The notes: generated by a model not told the origin, from the sequence alone. A stretch of 64,000 nucleotides of DNA from Astropecten irregularis (GCA_963971285.1 OZ020265.1:4008270-4072269); one strand, 5' to 3'; positions 1-12,907 are shown, numbered from the stretch's first letter. Numbers and translations: made by a program.

Positions 1-189
1 TGTGAATAAATCTGCATGTGAATAGATCTGCATGTGAATAGATCTGCATGTGAATAGATCTGCATGTGAATAGATCTGCATTTGAATAGATCTGCATTTG
101 AATAAATCTGCATGTGAATAGATCTGCATGTGAATAGATCTGCATGTGAATAAATCTGCATGTGAATAGATCTGCATGTGCATAGATCT
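1..189. repeat. 16-bp minisatellite tract, tail of a unit cut by the window edge
   Basis: Three bases, eleven full 16-bp monomers and a terminal 10-base partial fill this stretch exactly. Monomers are mostly GAATAGATCTGCATGT, with GAATAAATCTGCATGT and T-for-G variants. The last partial reads GCATAGATCT, a form that also ends the tracts preceding units 3, 4, 6, 10, 13, 16, 21, 23, 28 and (as TTCATAG) 31. Confidence 0.95.
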
Positions 190-768
190 ACTCGTTCTGA
201 ATAAATACACCATTTCAGACGAAATTATTTTAATGATATGTTTCTACCAGCACCATCTTCATGCCCTGAAAGTTATACGTAAATCTGTGAACTTTTTTGT
301 TTTGGTTTGTTACCAATGTTGTACATGCCCTTCAAATACTGTTAACCATTACTAAATCTTATAACATTTCTGCTCCAGTTTGGTTTTACAATCATCTGAT
401 CATAAACATGATAAATGCATTATAATCCTACAATGCATCCAACCTATGCTCTAACCTAAGGTCTTTGATATCACAACTCATAGTCTATTGGACCGGCGCT
501 TTCTTCAACAACATTCTTTGTCTTATTTAGAGTAAAACCAATGACCGAAAACAATTTTGGTGTTCAGAAGTGAAGTACTTTTTAAAATACTTTTACTGAG
601 ACAGTTTTTCACTGTATTCCCAAAAATTTGACACCGTATGTGACAGGGAATTTCACAGATGAGTGTTACTGTATCTTTTTTTATATTTTTTGCCCATGAA
701 TTTGTATTTCTTTGACAAAAACCAAAGTATGATATGACCTTTAATACATAGATATTTGTCTTCATCAG

Positions 769-922
769 GCATGCTGGATTGTGTATCCTCCACGGTCTCT
801 TAAGGAGATGTACTCGATGGACATGATGAGGCTGAGATAATGATGACAGGCGATGAGCAGTTGAGTTGCCCAACATGGTTGCTATCCTATCAGTGATGCC
901 CAAGTTCATTCAGACAGATGAG
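769..922 (+). other. Exon-like segment in the satellite body (copy in unit 1)
   Basis: On the plus strand a pyrimidine-rich TTTGTCTTCATCAG precedes position 769 and GATGAG|GTAAGAAG follows position 922, so both ends match the usual splice acceptor and donor consensus. The donor matches the nine-base consensus at seven positions. The 154-bp interior has no frame open throughout. The last part reads AVELPNMVAILSVMPKFIQTDE-like in one frame after a TGA. The segment is repeated in essentially every unit, with frame-neutral and frame-breaking changes alike, so no coding constraint is visible. It may be a fossil exon captured when the satellite formed, or a chance match. No protein family was recognised. 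Confidence 0.25.
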
Positions 923-1281
923 GTAAGAAGCTTACTTTTCTGTTCTCTTTGAGTTTCTGATCTTCCTGGTAGAACAACTCTTACAAAACATGACATAACA
1001 TTGCCATCTACAGACCCAATACATTCTGAATCATATGCTTTGCCTCATGCACTCATGAGATAGCCATTTTGAAGCCGTCTGGGCGCAGTCATTTTGAATT
1101 TGAGTTCGTGTCTGTGAAACAAGAACACTTTGAATGGAATGCCTTTCGAAGAGAGTTCTCTATGCACGCTCAAGTATGAGCGAACGGTACCTAACGCGTC
1201 TTGATGATGCTTGCAATCATTGCGTGACTGAAGTGCAGAGCGTGTGCACGCACGGTCCTTAATGAAACACGCATTTACCGA

Positions 1282-1325
1282 GGGTGCGTCGGATTTCGGG
1301 CGTATTTGGCTTCGATGACGCACCC
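1282..1325. repeat. 9-bp inverted repeat in the body (copy in unit 1)
   Basis: GGGTGCGTC at 1282-1290 is the exact reverse complement of GACGCACCC at 1317-1325, with a 26-base spacer. The class R bodies keep the pairing. Many D and L bodies carry GGGTGCGAC, which breaks one pair without a compensating change, so a conserved hairpin function is not supported. Confidence 0.5.
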
Positions 1326-1344
1326 GTATAGAACACAATGCAGT

Positions 1345-1375
1345 ATGCAAATGAACGTACAAAAAACGTACAAAA
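1345..1375. repeat. Octamer motif and 11-bp tandem direct repeat (copy in unit 1)
   Basis: ATGCAAAT, the POU-factor octamer, lies at 1345-1352. It is followed by two perfect head-to-tail copies of AACGTACAAAA at 1354-1364 and 1365-1375. The block is present in every complete body. Units 29 and 36 share a change to AACGTACACAA in the second copy. No regulatory role can be shown from sequence alone. Confidence 0.4.
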
Positions 1376-1480
1376 TTGTGGGCTTTCCATAGGTTTGTGC
1401 ACAAACATGGATGCGCCCACCAGGCATCACTTTCTACACGGAGCTAGCACTCTAGTAATTTTAATATAGCTCTATGGTAT

Positions 1481-1844
1481 GAATAGATCTGCATGTGAAT
1501 AGATCTGCATATGAATTGATCTGCATATGAATAGATCTGCATGTGAATAGATCTGCATGTGAATAGATCTGCATATATGAATATATCTGCATATGAATTG
1601 ATCTGCATATGAATAGATCTGCATGTGAATATATCTGCATGTGAATAAATCTGCATGTGAATAGATCTGCATGTGAATAGATCTGCATGTGAATAGATCT
1701 GCATGTGAATAGATCTGCATATGAATAGATCTGCATTTGAATAAATCTGCATGTGAATAGATCTGCATGTGAATAGATCTGCATGTGAATAAATCTGCAT
1801 GTGAATAGATCTGGATGTGAATAGATCTGCATGTGAATAGATCT
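1481..1844. repeat. 16-bp minisatellite tract, reference example
   Basis: Consensus monomer GAATAGATCTGCATGT, containing the palindrome AGATCT. Recurrent variants are GAATTGATCTGCATAT, GAATATATCTGCATGT, GAATAAATCTGCATGT, GAATAGATATGCATGT and one 18-bp form with ATATAT. Because 16 leaves remainder 1 on division by 3 and the reverse complement has no stop in any phase, all three minus frames are open and each spells the same 16-residue cycle MQIYSHADLFTCRSIH. This explains the overlapping open frames here and in every other tract. Confidence 0.96.
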
Positions 1845-3405
1845 ACTCGTTTTGGATAAATACACCATTTCAGACGAAATTATTTTAATGATATGTTTCT
1901 ACCAGCACCATCTTCATGCCCTGAAAGTTATACGTAAATCTGTGAACTTTTTTGTTTTGGTTTGTTTCCAATGTTGTACATGCCCTTCAAATACTGTTTA
2001 CCATTACTAAATCTTATAACATTTCTGCTCCAGTTTGGTTTTACAATCATCTGATCATAAACATGATAAATGCATTATAATCCTACAATGCATCCAACCT
2101 ATGCTTTAACCTAAGGTCTTTGATATCACAACTCATAGTCTATTGGACCGGCGCTTTCTTCAACAACATTCTTTGTCTTATTTAGAGTAAAACCAATGAC
2201 CGAAAACAATTTTGGTGTTCAGAAGTGAAGTACTTTTTAAAATACTTTTACTGAGACAGTTTTTCACTGTATTCCCAAAAATTTGACACCGTATGTGACA
2301 GGGAATTTCACAGATGAGTGTTACTGTATCTTTTTTTATATTTTTTGCCCATGAATTTGTATTTCTTTGACAAAAACCAAAGTATGATATGACCTTTAAT
2401 ACATAGATATTTGTCTTCATCAGGCATGCTGGATTGTGTATCCTCCACGGTCTCTTAGAGAGATGTACTCGATGGACATGATGAGGCTGAGATAATGATG
2501 ACAGGAGATGAGCAGTTGAGTTGCCCAACATGGTTGCTATCCTATCAGTGATGTCCAAGTTCATTCAGACAGATGAGGTAAGAAGCTTACTTTTCTGTTC
2601 TCTTTGAGTTTCTGATCTTCCTGGTAGAATAACTCTTACAAAACATGACATAACATTGCCATCTACAGACCCAATACATTCTAAATCATATATGCTTTGC
2701 CTCATGCACTCATGAGATAGCCATTTTGAAGCCGTCTGGGCGCAGTCATTTTGAATTTGAGTTCGTGTCTGTGAAACAAGAATACTTTGAATGGAACGCC
2801 TTTCGAAGAGAGTTCTCTATGCACGCTCAAGTATGCGCGAATGGTACCTAACGCGTCTTGATGATGCTTGCAATCATTGCGTGACTGAAGTGCAGAGCGT
2901 GTGCACACACGGTCCTAAATGAAACGCGCATTTACCGAGGGTGCGACGGATTTCGGGCGTATTTGGCTTCGATGACGCACCCGTATAGAACACAATGCAG
3001 TATGCAAATGAACGTACAAAAAACGTACAAAATTGTGGGCTTTCCATAGGTTTGTGCACAAACATGGATGCGCCCACCAGGCATCACTTTCTACACGGAG
3101 CTAGCACTCTAGTAATTTTAATATAGCTCTATGGTATGAATAGATCTGCATGTGAATAGATCTGCATATATGAATAGATCTGCATATGAATAGATCTGCA
3201 TGTGAATATATCTGCATGTGAATAAATCTGCATGTGAATAGATCTGCATGTGAATAGATCTGCATGTGAATAGATCTGCATGTGAATAGATCTGCATTTG
3301 AATAGATCTGCATGTGAATAGATCTGCATGTGAATAGATCTGCATGTGAATAAATCTGCATGTGAATAGATCTGCATGTGAATAGATCTGCATGTGCATA
3401 GATCT
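1845..3405. repeat. Satellite unit 2 (class D, 16-monomer tract)
   Basis: Body 1845-3137, tract 3138-3405. Class D has GATGTCCAAG and a 2-bp longer CATATATGC. CTCTTAGAGAG is shared only with units 5, 24 and 33. Private changes are GTAGAATAACTC and GCACACACGG. Confidence 0.95.
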
Positions 3406-4948
3406 ACTCGTTCTGAATAAATACACCATTTCAGACGAAATTATTTTAATGATATGTTTCTACCAGCACCATCTTCATGCCCTGAAAGTTATACGTATAT
3501 CTGTGAACTTTTTTGTTTTGGTTTGTTACCAATGTTGTACATGCCCTTCAAATACTGTTAACCATTACTAAATCTTATAACATTTCTGCTCCAGTTTGGT
3601 TTTACAATCATCTGATCATAAACATGATAAATGCATTATAATCCTACAATGCATCCAACCTATGCTCTAACCTAAGGTCTTTGATATCACAACTCATAGT
3701 CTATTGGACCGGCGCTTTCTTCAACAACATTCTTTGTCTTATTTAGAGAAAAACCAATGACCGAAAACAATTTTGGTGCTCAGAAGTGAAGTACTTTTTA
3801 AAATACTTTTACTGAGACAGTTTTTCACTGTATTCCCAAAAAGTTGACACTGTATGTGACAGGGAATTTCACAGATGAGTGTTACTGTATCTTTTTTTAT
3901 ATTTTTTGCCCATGAATTTGTATTTCTTTGACAAAAACCAAAGTATGATATGACCTTTAATACATAGATATTTGTCTTCATCAGGCATGCTGGATTGTGT
4001 ATCCTCCACGGTCTCTTAAGGAGATGTACTGGATGGACATGATGAGGCTGAGATAATGATGACAGGAGATGAGCAGTTGAGTTGCCCAACATGGTTGCTA
4101 TCCTATCAGTGATGCCCAAGTTCATTCAGACAGATGAGGTAAGAAGCTTACTTTTCTGTTCTCTTTGAGTTTCTGATCTTCCTGGTAGAACAACTCTTAC
4201 AAAACATGACATAACATTGCCATCTACAGACCCAATACATTCTAAATCATATGCTTTGCCTCATGCACTCATGAGATAGCCATTTTGAAGCCGTCTGGGC
4301 GCAGTCATTTTGAATTTGAGTTCGTGTCTGTGAAACAAAAACACTTTGAATGGAATGCCTTTCGAAGAGAGTTCTCTATGCACGCTCAAGTATGCGCGAA
4401 CGGTACCTAACGCGTCTTGATGATGCTTGCAATCATTGCGTGACTGAAGTGCAGAGCGTGTGCACGCACGGTCCTAAATGAAACGCGCATTTACCGAGGG
4501 TGCGTCTGATTTCGGGCGTATTTGGCTTCGATGACGCACCCGTATAGAACACAATGCAGTATGCAAATGAACGTACAAAAAACGTACAAAATTGTGGGCT
4601 TTCCATAGGTTTGTGCACAAACATGGATGCGCCCACCAGGCATCACTTTCTACACGGAGCTAGCACTCTAGTAATTTTAATATAGCTCTATGGTATGAAT
4701 AGATCTGCATGTGAATAGATCTGCATATATGAATAGATCTGCATATGAATAGATCTGCATGTGAATATATCTGCATGTGAATAAATCTGCATGTGAATAG
4801 ATCTGCATGTGAATAGATCTGCATGTGAATAGATCTGCATGTGAATAGATCTGCATTTGAATAGATCTGCATTTGAATAAATCTGCATGTGAATAGATCT
4901 GCATGTGAATAGATCTGCATGTGAATAAATCTGCATGTGCATAGATCT
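3406..4948. repeat. Satellite unit 3 (class L, 15-monomer tract)
   Basis: Body 3406-4696, tract 4697-4948. It shares TTTAGAGAAAAACC, GGTGCTCAG, AAAAAGTTGACACTG and CGTATATCTG with unit 6, marking the two as the same position of a 4.74-4.76 kb higher-order repeat. GTACTGGATGG is private. Confidence 0.95.
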
Positions 4949-6603
4949 ACTCGTTCTGAATAAATACACCATTTCAGACGAAATTATTTTAATGATATGT
5001 TTCTACCAGCACCATCTTCATGCCCTGAAAGTTATACGTAAATCTGTGAACTTTTTTGTTTTGGTTTGTTACCAATGTTGTACATGCCCTTCAAATACTG
5101 TTAACCATTACTAAATCTTATAACATTTCTGCTCCAGTTTGGTTTTACAATCATCTGATCATAAACATGATAAATGCATTATAATCCTACAATGCATCCA
5201 ACCTATGCTCTAACCTAAGGTCTTTGATATCACAACTCATAGTCTATTGGACCGGCGCTTTCTTCAACAACATTCTTTGTCTTATTTAGAGTAAAACCAA
5301 TGACCGAAAACAATTTTGGTGTTCAGAAGTGAAGTACTTTTTAAAATACTTTTACTGAGACAGTTTTTCACTGTATTCCCAAAAATTTGACACCGTATGT
5401 GACAGGGAATTTCACAGATGAGTGTTACTGTATCTTTTTTTATATTTTTTGCCCATGAATTTGTATTTCTTTGACAAAAACCAAAGTATGATATGACCTT
5501 TAATACATAGATATTTGTCTTCATCAGGCATGCTGGATTGTGTATCCTCCACGGTCTCTTAAGGAGATGTACTCGATGGACATGATGAGGCTGAGATAAT
5601 GATGACAGGCGATGAGCAGTTGAGTTGCCCAACATGGTTGCTATCCTATCAGTGATGCCCAAGTTCATTCAGACAGATGAGGTAAGAAGCTTACTTTTCT
5701 GTTCTCTTTGAGTTTCTGATCTTCCTGGTAGAACAACTCTTACAAAACATGACATAACATTGCCATCTACAGACCCAATACATTCTAAATCATATGCTTT
5801 GCCTCATGCACTCATGAGATAGCCATTTTGAAGCCGTCTGGGCGCAGTCATTTTGAATTTGAGTTCGTGTCTGTGAAACAAGAACACTTTGAATGGAATG
5901 CCTTTCGAAGAGAGTTCTCTATGCACGCTCAAGTATGAGCGAACGGTACCTAACGCGTCTTGATGATGCTTGCAATCATTGCGTGACTGAAGTGCAGAGC
6001 GTGTGCACGCACGGTCCTAAATGAAACACGCATTTACCGAGGGTGCGTCGGATTTCGGGCGTATTTGGCTTCGATGACGCACCCGTATAGAACACAATGC
6101 AGTATGCAAATGAACGTACAAAAAACGTACAAAATTGTGGGCTTTCCATAGGTTTGTGCACAAACATGGATGCGCCCACCAGGCATCACTTTCTACACGG
6201 AGCTAGCACTCTAGTAATTTTAATATAGCTCTATGGTATGAATAGATCTGCATGTGAATAGATCTGCATATGAATTGATCTGCATATGAATAGATCTGCA
6301 TGTGAATAGATCTGCATGTGAATAGATCTGCATATATGAATATATCTGCATATGAATTGATCTGCATATGAATAGATCTGCATGTGAATATATCTGCATG
6401 TGAATAAATCTGCATGTGAATAGATCTGCATGTGAATAGATCTGCATGTGAATAGATCTGCATGTGAATAGATCTGCATATGAATAGATCTGCATTTGAA
6501 TAAATCTGCATGTGAATAGATCTGCATGTGAATAGATCTGCATGTGAATAAATCTGCATGTGAATAGATCTGGATGTGAATAGATCTGCATGTGAATAGA
6601 TCT
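4949..6603. repeat. Satellite unit 4 (class R, 22-monomer tract)
   Basis: Body 4949-6239, tract 6240-6603. Nearly the same as unit 1, 4759 bp upstream, including the monomer order in the tract. Confidence 0.95.
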
Positions 6604-8148
6604 ACTCGTTTTGGATAAATACACCATTTCAGACGAAATTATTTTAATGATATGTTTCTACCAGCACCATCTTCATGCCCTGAAAGTTATACGTAAATCT
6701 GTGAACTTTTTTGTTTTGGTTTGTTTCCAATGTTGTACATGCCCTTCAAATACTGTTTACCATTACTAAATCTTATAACATTTCTGCTCCAGTTTGGCTT
6801 TACAATCATCTGATCATAAACATGATAAATGCATTATAATCCTACAATGCATCCAACCTATGCTTTAACCTAAGGTCTTTGATATCACAACTCATAGTCT
6901 ATTGGACCGGCGCTTTCTTCAACAACATTCTTTGTCTTATTTAGAGTAAAACCAATGACCGAAAACAATTTTGGTGTTCAGAAGTGAAGTACTTTTTAAA
7001 ATACTTTTACTGAGACAGTTTTTCACTGTATTCCCAAAAATTTGACACCGTATGTGACAGGGAATTTCACAGATGAGTGTTACTGTATCTTTTTTTATAT
7101 TTTTTGCCCATGAATTTGTATTTCTTTGACAAAAACCAAAGTATGATATGACCTTTAATACATAGATATTTGTCTTCATCAGGCATGCTGGATTGTGTAT
7201 CCTCCACGGTCTCTTAGAGAGATGTACTCGATGGACATGATGAGGCTGAGATAATGATGACAGGAGATGAGCAGTTGAGTTGCCCAACATGGTTGCTATC
7301 CTATCAGTGATGTCCAAGTTCATTCAGACAGATGAGGTAAGAAGCTTACTTTTCTGTTCTCTTTGAGTTTCTGATCTTCCTGGTAGAACAACTCTTACAA
7401 AACATGACATAACATTGCCATCTACAGACCCAATACATTCTAAATCATATATGCTTTGCCTCATGCACTCATGAGATAGCCATTTTGAAGCCGTCTGGGC
7501 GCAGTCATTTTGAATTTGAGTTCGTGTCTGTGAAACAAGAATACTTTGAATGGAACGCCTTTCGAAGAGAGTTCTCTATGCACGCTCAAGTATGCGCGAA
7601 TGGTACCTAACGCGTCTTGATGATGCTTGCAATCATTGCGTGACTGAAGTGCAGAGCGTGTGCACGCACGGTCCTAAATGAAACGCGCATTTACCGAGGG
7701 TGCGACGGATTTCGGGCGTATTTGGCTTCGATGACGCACCCGTATAGAACACAATGCAGTATGCAAATGAACGTACAAAAAACGTACAAAATTGTGGGCT
7801 TTCCATAGGTTTGTGCACAAACATGGATGCGCCCACCAGGCATCACTTTCTACACGGAGCTAGCACTCTAGTAATTTTAATATAGCTCTATGGTATGAAT
7901 AGATCTGCATGTGAATAGATCTGCATATATGAATAGATCTGCATATGAATAGATCTGCATGTGAATATATCTGCATGTGAATAAATCTGCATGTGAATAG
8001 ATCTGCATGTGAATAGATCTGCATGTGAATAGATCTGCATGTGAATAGATCTGCATTTGAATAGATCTGCATGTGAATAGATCTGCATGTGAATAGATCT
8101 GCATGTGAATAAATCTGCATGTGAATAGATCTGCATGTGCATAGATCT
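6604..8148. repeat. Satellite unit 5 (class D, 15-monomer tract)
   Basis: Body 6604-7896, tract 7897-8148. Homologue of unit 2 with one monomer fewer. GTTTGGCTTTAC is private. Confidence 0.95.
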
Positions 8149-9803
8149 ACTCGTTCTGAATAAATACACCATTTCAGACGAAATTATTTTAATGATATGT
8201 TTCTACCAGCACCATCTTCATGCCCTGAAAGTTATACGTATATCTGTGAACTTTTTTGTTTTGGTTTGTTACCAATGTTGTACATGCCCTTCAAATACTG
8301 TTAACCATTACTAAATCTTATAACATTTCTGCTCCAGTTTGGTTTTACAATCATCTGATCATAAACATGATAAATGCATTATAATCCTACAATGCATCCA
8401 ACCTATGCTCTAACCTAAGGTCTTTGATATCACAACTCATAGTCTATTGGACCGGCGCTTTCTTCAACAACATTCTTTGTCTTATTTAGAGAAAAACCAA
8501 TGACCGAAAACAATTTTGGTGCTCAGAAGTGAAGTACTTTTTAAAATACTTTTACTGAGACAGTTTTTCACTGTATTCCCAAAAAGTTGACACTGTATGT
8601 GACAGGGAATTTCACAGATGAGTGTTACTGTATCTTTTTTTATATTTTTTGCCCATGAATTTGTATTTCTTTGACAAAAACCAAAGTATGATATGACCTT
8701 TAATACATAGATATTTGTCTTCATCAGGCATGCTGGATTGTGTATCCTCCACGGTCTCTTAAGGAGATGTACTCGATGGACATGATGAGGCTGAGATAAT
8801 GATGACAGGAGATGAGCAGTTGAGTTGCCCAACATGGTTGCTATCCTATCAGTGATGCCCAAGTTCATTCAGACAGATGAGGTAAGAAGCTTACTTTTCT
8901 GTTCTCTTTGAGTTTCTGATCTTCCTGGTAGAACAACTCTTACAAAACATGACATAACATTGCCATCTACAGACCCAATACATTCTAAATCATATGCTTT
9001 GCCTCATGCACTCATGAGATAGCCATTTTGAAGCCGTCTGGGCGCAGTCATTTTGAATTTGAGTTCGTGTCTGTGAAACAAAAACACTTTGAATGGAATG
9101 CCTTTCGAAGAGAGTTCTCTATGCACGCTCAAGTATGCGCGAACGGTACCTAACGCGTCTTGATGATGCTTGCAATCATTGCGTGACTGAAGTGCAGAGC
9201 GTGTGCACGCACGGTCCTAAATGAAACGCGCATTTACCGAGGGTGCGTCTGATTTCGGGCGTATTTGGCTTCGATGACGCACCCGTATAGAACACAATGC
9301 AGTATGCAAATGAACGTACAAAAAACGTACAAAATTGTGGGCTTTCCATAGGTTTGTGCACAAACATGGATGCGCCCACCAGGCATCACTTTCTACACGG
9401 AGCTAGCACTCTAGTAATTTTAATATAGCTCTATGGTATGAATAGATCTGCATGTGAATAGATCTGCATATGAATTGATCTGCATATGAATAGATCTGCA
9501 TGTGAAAAGATCTGCATGTGAATAGATCTGCATATATGAATATATCTGCATATGAATTGATCTGCATATGAATAGATCTGCATGTGAATATATCTGCATG
9601 TGAATAAATCTGCATGTGAATAGATCTGCATGTGAATAGATCTGCATGTGAATAGATCTGCATGTGAATAGATCTGCATATGAATAGATCTGCATTTGAA
9701 TAAATCTGCATGTGATTAGATCTGCATGTGAATAGATCTGCATGTGAATAAATCTGCATGTGAATAGATCTGGATGTGAATAGATCTGCATGTGAATAGA
9801 TCT
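8149..9803. repeat. Satellite unit 6 (class L, 22-monomer tract)
   Basis: Body 8149-9439, tract 9440-9803. The body is that of unit 3, but the tract is a 22-monomer form with GAAAAGATCTGC and GATTAGATCTGC monomers, both also found in units 7 and 18. A recombinant junction is implied. Confidence 0.94.
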
Positions 9804-11460
9804 ACTCGTTTTGGATAAATACACCATTTCAGACGAAATTATTTTAATGATATGTTTCTACCAGCACCATCTTCATGCCCTGAAAGTTATACGTAAATCT
9901 CTGAACTTTTTTGTTTTGGTTTGTTTCCAATGTTGTACATGCCCTTCAAATACTGTTTACCATTACTAAATCTTATAACATTTCTGCTCCAGTTTGGTTT
10001 TACAATCATCTGATCATAAACATGATAAATGCATTATAATCCTACAATGCATCCAACCTATGCTTTAACCTAAGGTCTTTGATATCACAACTCATAGTCT
10101 ATTGGACCGGCGCTTTCTTCAACAACATTCTTTGTCTTATTTAGAGTAAAACCAATGACCGAAAACAATTTTGGTGTTCAGAAGTGAAGTACTTTTTAAA
10201 ATACTTTTACTGAGACAGTTTTTCACTGTATTCCCAAAAATTTGACACCGTATGTGACAGGGAATTTCACAGATGAGTGTTACTGTATCTTTTTTTATAT
10301 TTTTTGCCCATGAATTTGTATTTCTTTGACAAAAACCAAAGTATGATATGACCTTTAATACATAGATATTTGTCTTCATCAGGCATGCTGGATTGTGTAT
10401 CCTCCACGGTCTCTTAAGGAGATGTACTCGATGGACATGATGAGGCTGAGATAATGATGACAGGAGATGAGCAGTTGAGTTGCCCAACATGAACGCTATC
10501 CTATCAGTGATGTCCAAGTTCATTCAGACAGATGAGGTAAGAAGCTTACTTTTCTGTTCTCTTTGAGTTTCTGATCTTCCTGGTAGAACAACTCTTACAA
10601 AACATGACATAACATTGCCATCTACAGACCCAATACATTCTAAATCATATATGCTTTGCCTCATGCACTCATGAGATAGCCATTTTGAAGCCGTCTGGGC
10701 GCAGTCATTTTGAATTTGAGTTCGTGTCTGTGAAACAAAAACACTTTGAATGGAATGCCTTTCGAAGAGAGTTCTCTATGCACGCTCAAGTATGCGCGAA
10801 CGGTACCTAACGCGTCTTGATGATGCTTGCAATCATTGCGTGACTGAAGTGCAGAGCGTGTGCACGCACGGTCCTAAATGAAACGCGCATTTACCGAGGG
10901 TGCGTCTGATTTCGGGCGTATTTGGCTTCGATGACGCACCCGTATAGAACACAATGCAGTATGCAAATGAACGTACAAAAAACGTACAAAATTGTGGGCT
11001 TTCCATAGGTTTGTGCACAAACATGGATGCGCCCACCAGGCATCACTTTCTACACGGAGCTAGCACTCTAGTAATTTTAATATAGCTCTATGGTATGAAT
11101 AGATCTGCATGTGAATAGATCTGCATATGAATTGATCTGCATATGAATAGATCTGCATGTGAAAAGATCTGCATGTGAATAGATCTGCATATATGAATAT
11201 ATCTGCATATGAATTGATCTGCATATGAATAGATCTGCATGTGAATATATCTGCATGTGAATAAATCTGCATGTGAATAGATCTGCATGTGAATAGATCT
11301 GCATGTGAATAGATCTGCATGTGAATAGATCTGCATATGAATAGATCTGCATTTGAATAAATCTGCATGTGATTAGATCTGCATGTGAATAGATCTGCAT
11401 GTGAATAAATCTGCATGTGAATAGATCTGGATGTGAATAGATCTGCATGTGAATAGATCT
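9804..11460. repeat. Satellite unit 7 (class D, 22-monomer tract)
   Basis: Body 9804-11096, tract 11097-11460. At 10492-10494 GTT is replaced by AAC, its exact reverse complement. A G-to-C change gives AATCTCTGAAC. The tract matches that of unit 6. Confidence 0.95.
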
Positions 11461-12907
11461 ACTCGTTTTGGATAAATACACCATTTCAGACGAAATTATT
11501 TTAATGATATGTTTCTACCAGCACCATCTTCATGCCCTGAAAGTTATACGTAAATCTGTGAACTTTTTTGTTTTGGTTTGTTTCCAATGTTGTACATGCC
11601 CTTCAAATACTGTTTACCATTACTAAATCTTATAACATTTCTGCTCCAGTTTGGTTTTACAATCATCTGATCATAAACATGATAAATGCATTATAATCCT
11701 ACAATGCATCCAACCTATGCTTTAACCTAAGGTCTTTGATATCACAACTCATAGTCTATTGGACCGGCGCTTTCTTCAACAACATTCTTTGTCTTATTTA
11801 GAGTAAAACCAATGACCGAAAACAATTTTGGTGTTCAGAAGTGAAGTACTTTTTAAAATACTTTTACTGAGACAGTTTTTCACTGTATTCCCAAAAATTT
11901 GACACCGTATGTGACAGGGAATTTCACAGATGAGTGTTACTGTATCTTTTTTTATATTTTTTGCCCATGAATTTGTATTTCTTTGACAAAAACCAAAGTA
12001 TGATATGACCTTTAATACATAGATATTTGTCTTCATCAGGCATGCTGGATTGTGTATCCTCCACGGTCTCTTAAGGAGATGTACTCGATGGACATGATGA
12101 GGCTGAGATAATGATGACAGGAGATGAGCAGTTGAGTTGCCCAACATGGTTGCTATCCTATCAGTGATGTCCAAGTTCATTCAGACAGATGAGGTAAGAA
12201 GCTTACTTTTCTGTTCTCTTTGAGTTTCTGATCTTCCTGGTAGAACAACTCTTACAAAACATGACATAACATTGCCATCTACAGACCCAATACATTCTAA
12301 ATCATATATGCTTTGCCTCATGCACTCATGAGATAGCCATTTTGAAGCCGTCTGGGCGCAGTCATTTTGAATTTGAGTTCGTGTCTGTGAAACAAGAATA
12401 CTTTGAATGGAATGCCTTTCGAAGAGAGTTCTCTATGCACGCTCAAGTATGCGCGAATGGTACCTAACGCGTCTTGATGATGCTTGCAATCATTGCGTGA
12501 CTGAAGTGCAGAGCGTGTGCCCGCACGGTCCTAAATGAAACGCGCATTTACCGAGGGTGCGTCGGATTTCGGGCGTATTTGGCTTCGATGACGCACCCGT
12601 ATAGAACACAATGCAGTATGCAAATGAACGTACAAAAAACGTACAAAATTGTGGGCTTTCCATAGGTTTGTGCACAAACATGGATGCGCCCACCAGGCAT
12701 CACTTTCTACACGGAGCTAGCACTCTAGTAATTTTAATATAGCTCTATGGTATGAATAGATCTGCATGTGAATAGATCTGCATATGAATTGATCTGCATG
12801 TGAATAGATCTGCATGTGAATAGATATGCATGTGAATAGATATGCATGTGAATAGATCTGCATATGAATAGATCTGCATTTGAATAAATCTGCATGTGAA
12901 TAGATCT
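11461..12907. repeat. Satellite unit 8 (class D, 9-monomer tract)
   Basis: Body 11461-12753, tract 12754-12907. The short tract lacks the 18-bp monomer and contains two adjacent GATATGC monomers. GTGCCCGCACGG in the body is linked to short tracts in most other units. Confidence 0.95.

Larger units (their letters stand above)
190..1844. repeat. Satellite unit 1 (class R, 22-monomer tract)
   Basis: Body 190-1480, tract 1481-1844 (22 monomers, one 18 bp long, plus a 10-base partial). Class R is defined by CAGGCGATGAG in the body and a CATATGC form without the extra AT. A private A-to-T change near 1260 (GGTCCTT) removes a stop in the minus frame, which is why an open frame is longer here than in other units. 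The unit matches unit 4 closely. Confidence 0.95.

Noticed and set aside
750..790. Hammerhead ribozyme on the minus strand (CTGATGA from TCATCAG)
   Set aside because: No GAAA core partner and no stem II can be formed downstream. The CTGATGA in the LTR (near 40403) also lacks a pairing stem.
523..909. 128-residue minus-strand frame repeated in almost every unit
   Set aside because: It lies antisense to the exon-like segment, has no recognisable domain, and is broken by single-base indels in units 18, 23, 25 and 35. Its repetition reflects the satellite, not selection on a protein.
1290..1330. CENP-B box
   Set aside because: TTCG followed by CACCCG occurs, but spacing and core bases do not match the NTTCGNNNNANNCGGGN pattern.
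1045..1404. 61- to 119-residue minus frames (MGASMFVHKPMESPQ-type) in each body
   Set aside because: The end points shift with single substitutions such as the one near 1260, and no family is recognisable.
1425..1460. Helitron-type 3' end (CTAG after GAGCTAGCACTC)
   Set aside because: The hairpin is only 3 bp and no matching 5' TC terminus or helicase was seen, although a Helitron-derived origin of satellites with internal minisatellites is known elsewhere.
1481..1844. CRISPR-like short repeats
   Set aside because: The 16-bp monomers are directly adjacent, with no unique spacers and no cas genes.
1444..1868. Overlapping frames made of MQIYSHADLFTCRSIH repeats
   Set aside because: A 16-bp repeat without stops on one strand opens all three frames automatically. 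There is no start context, signal or domain, and tract length varies freely.
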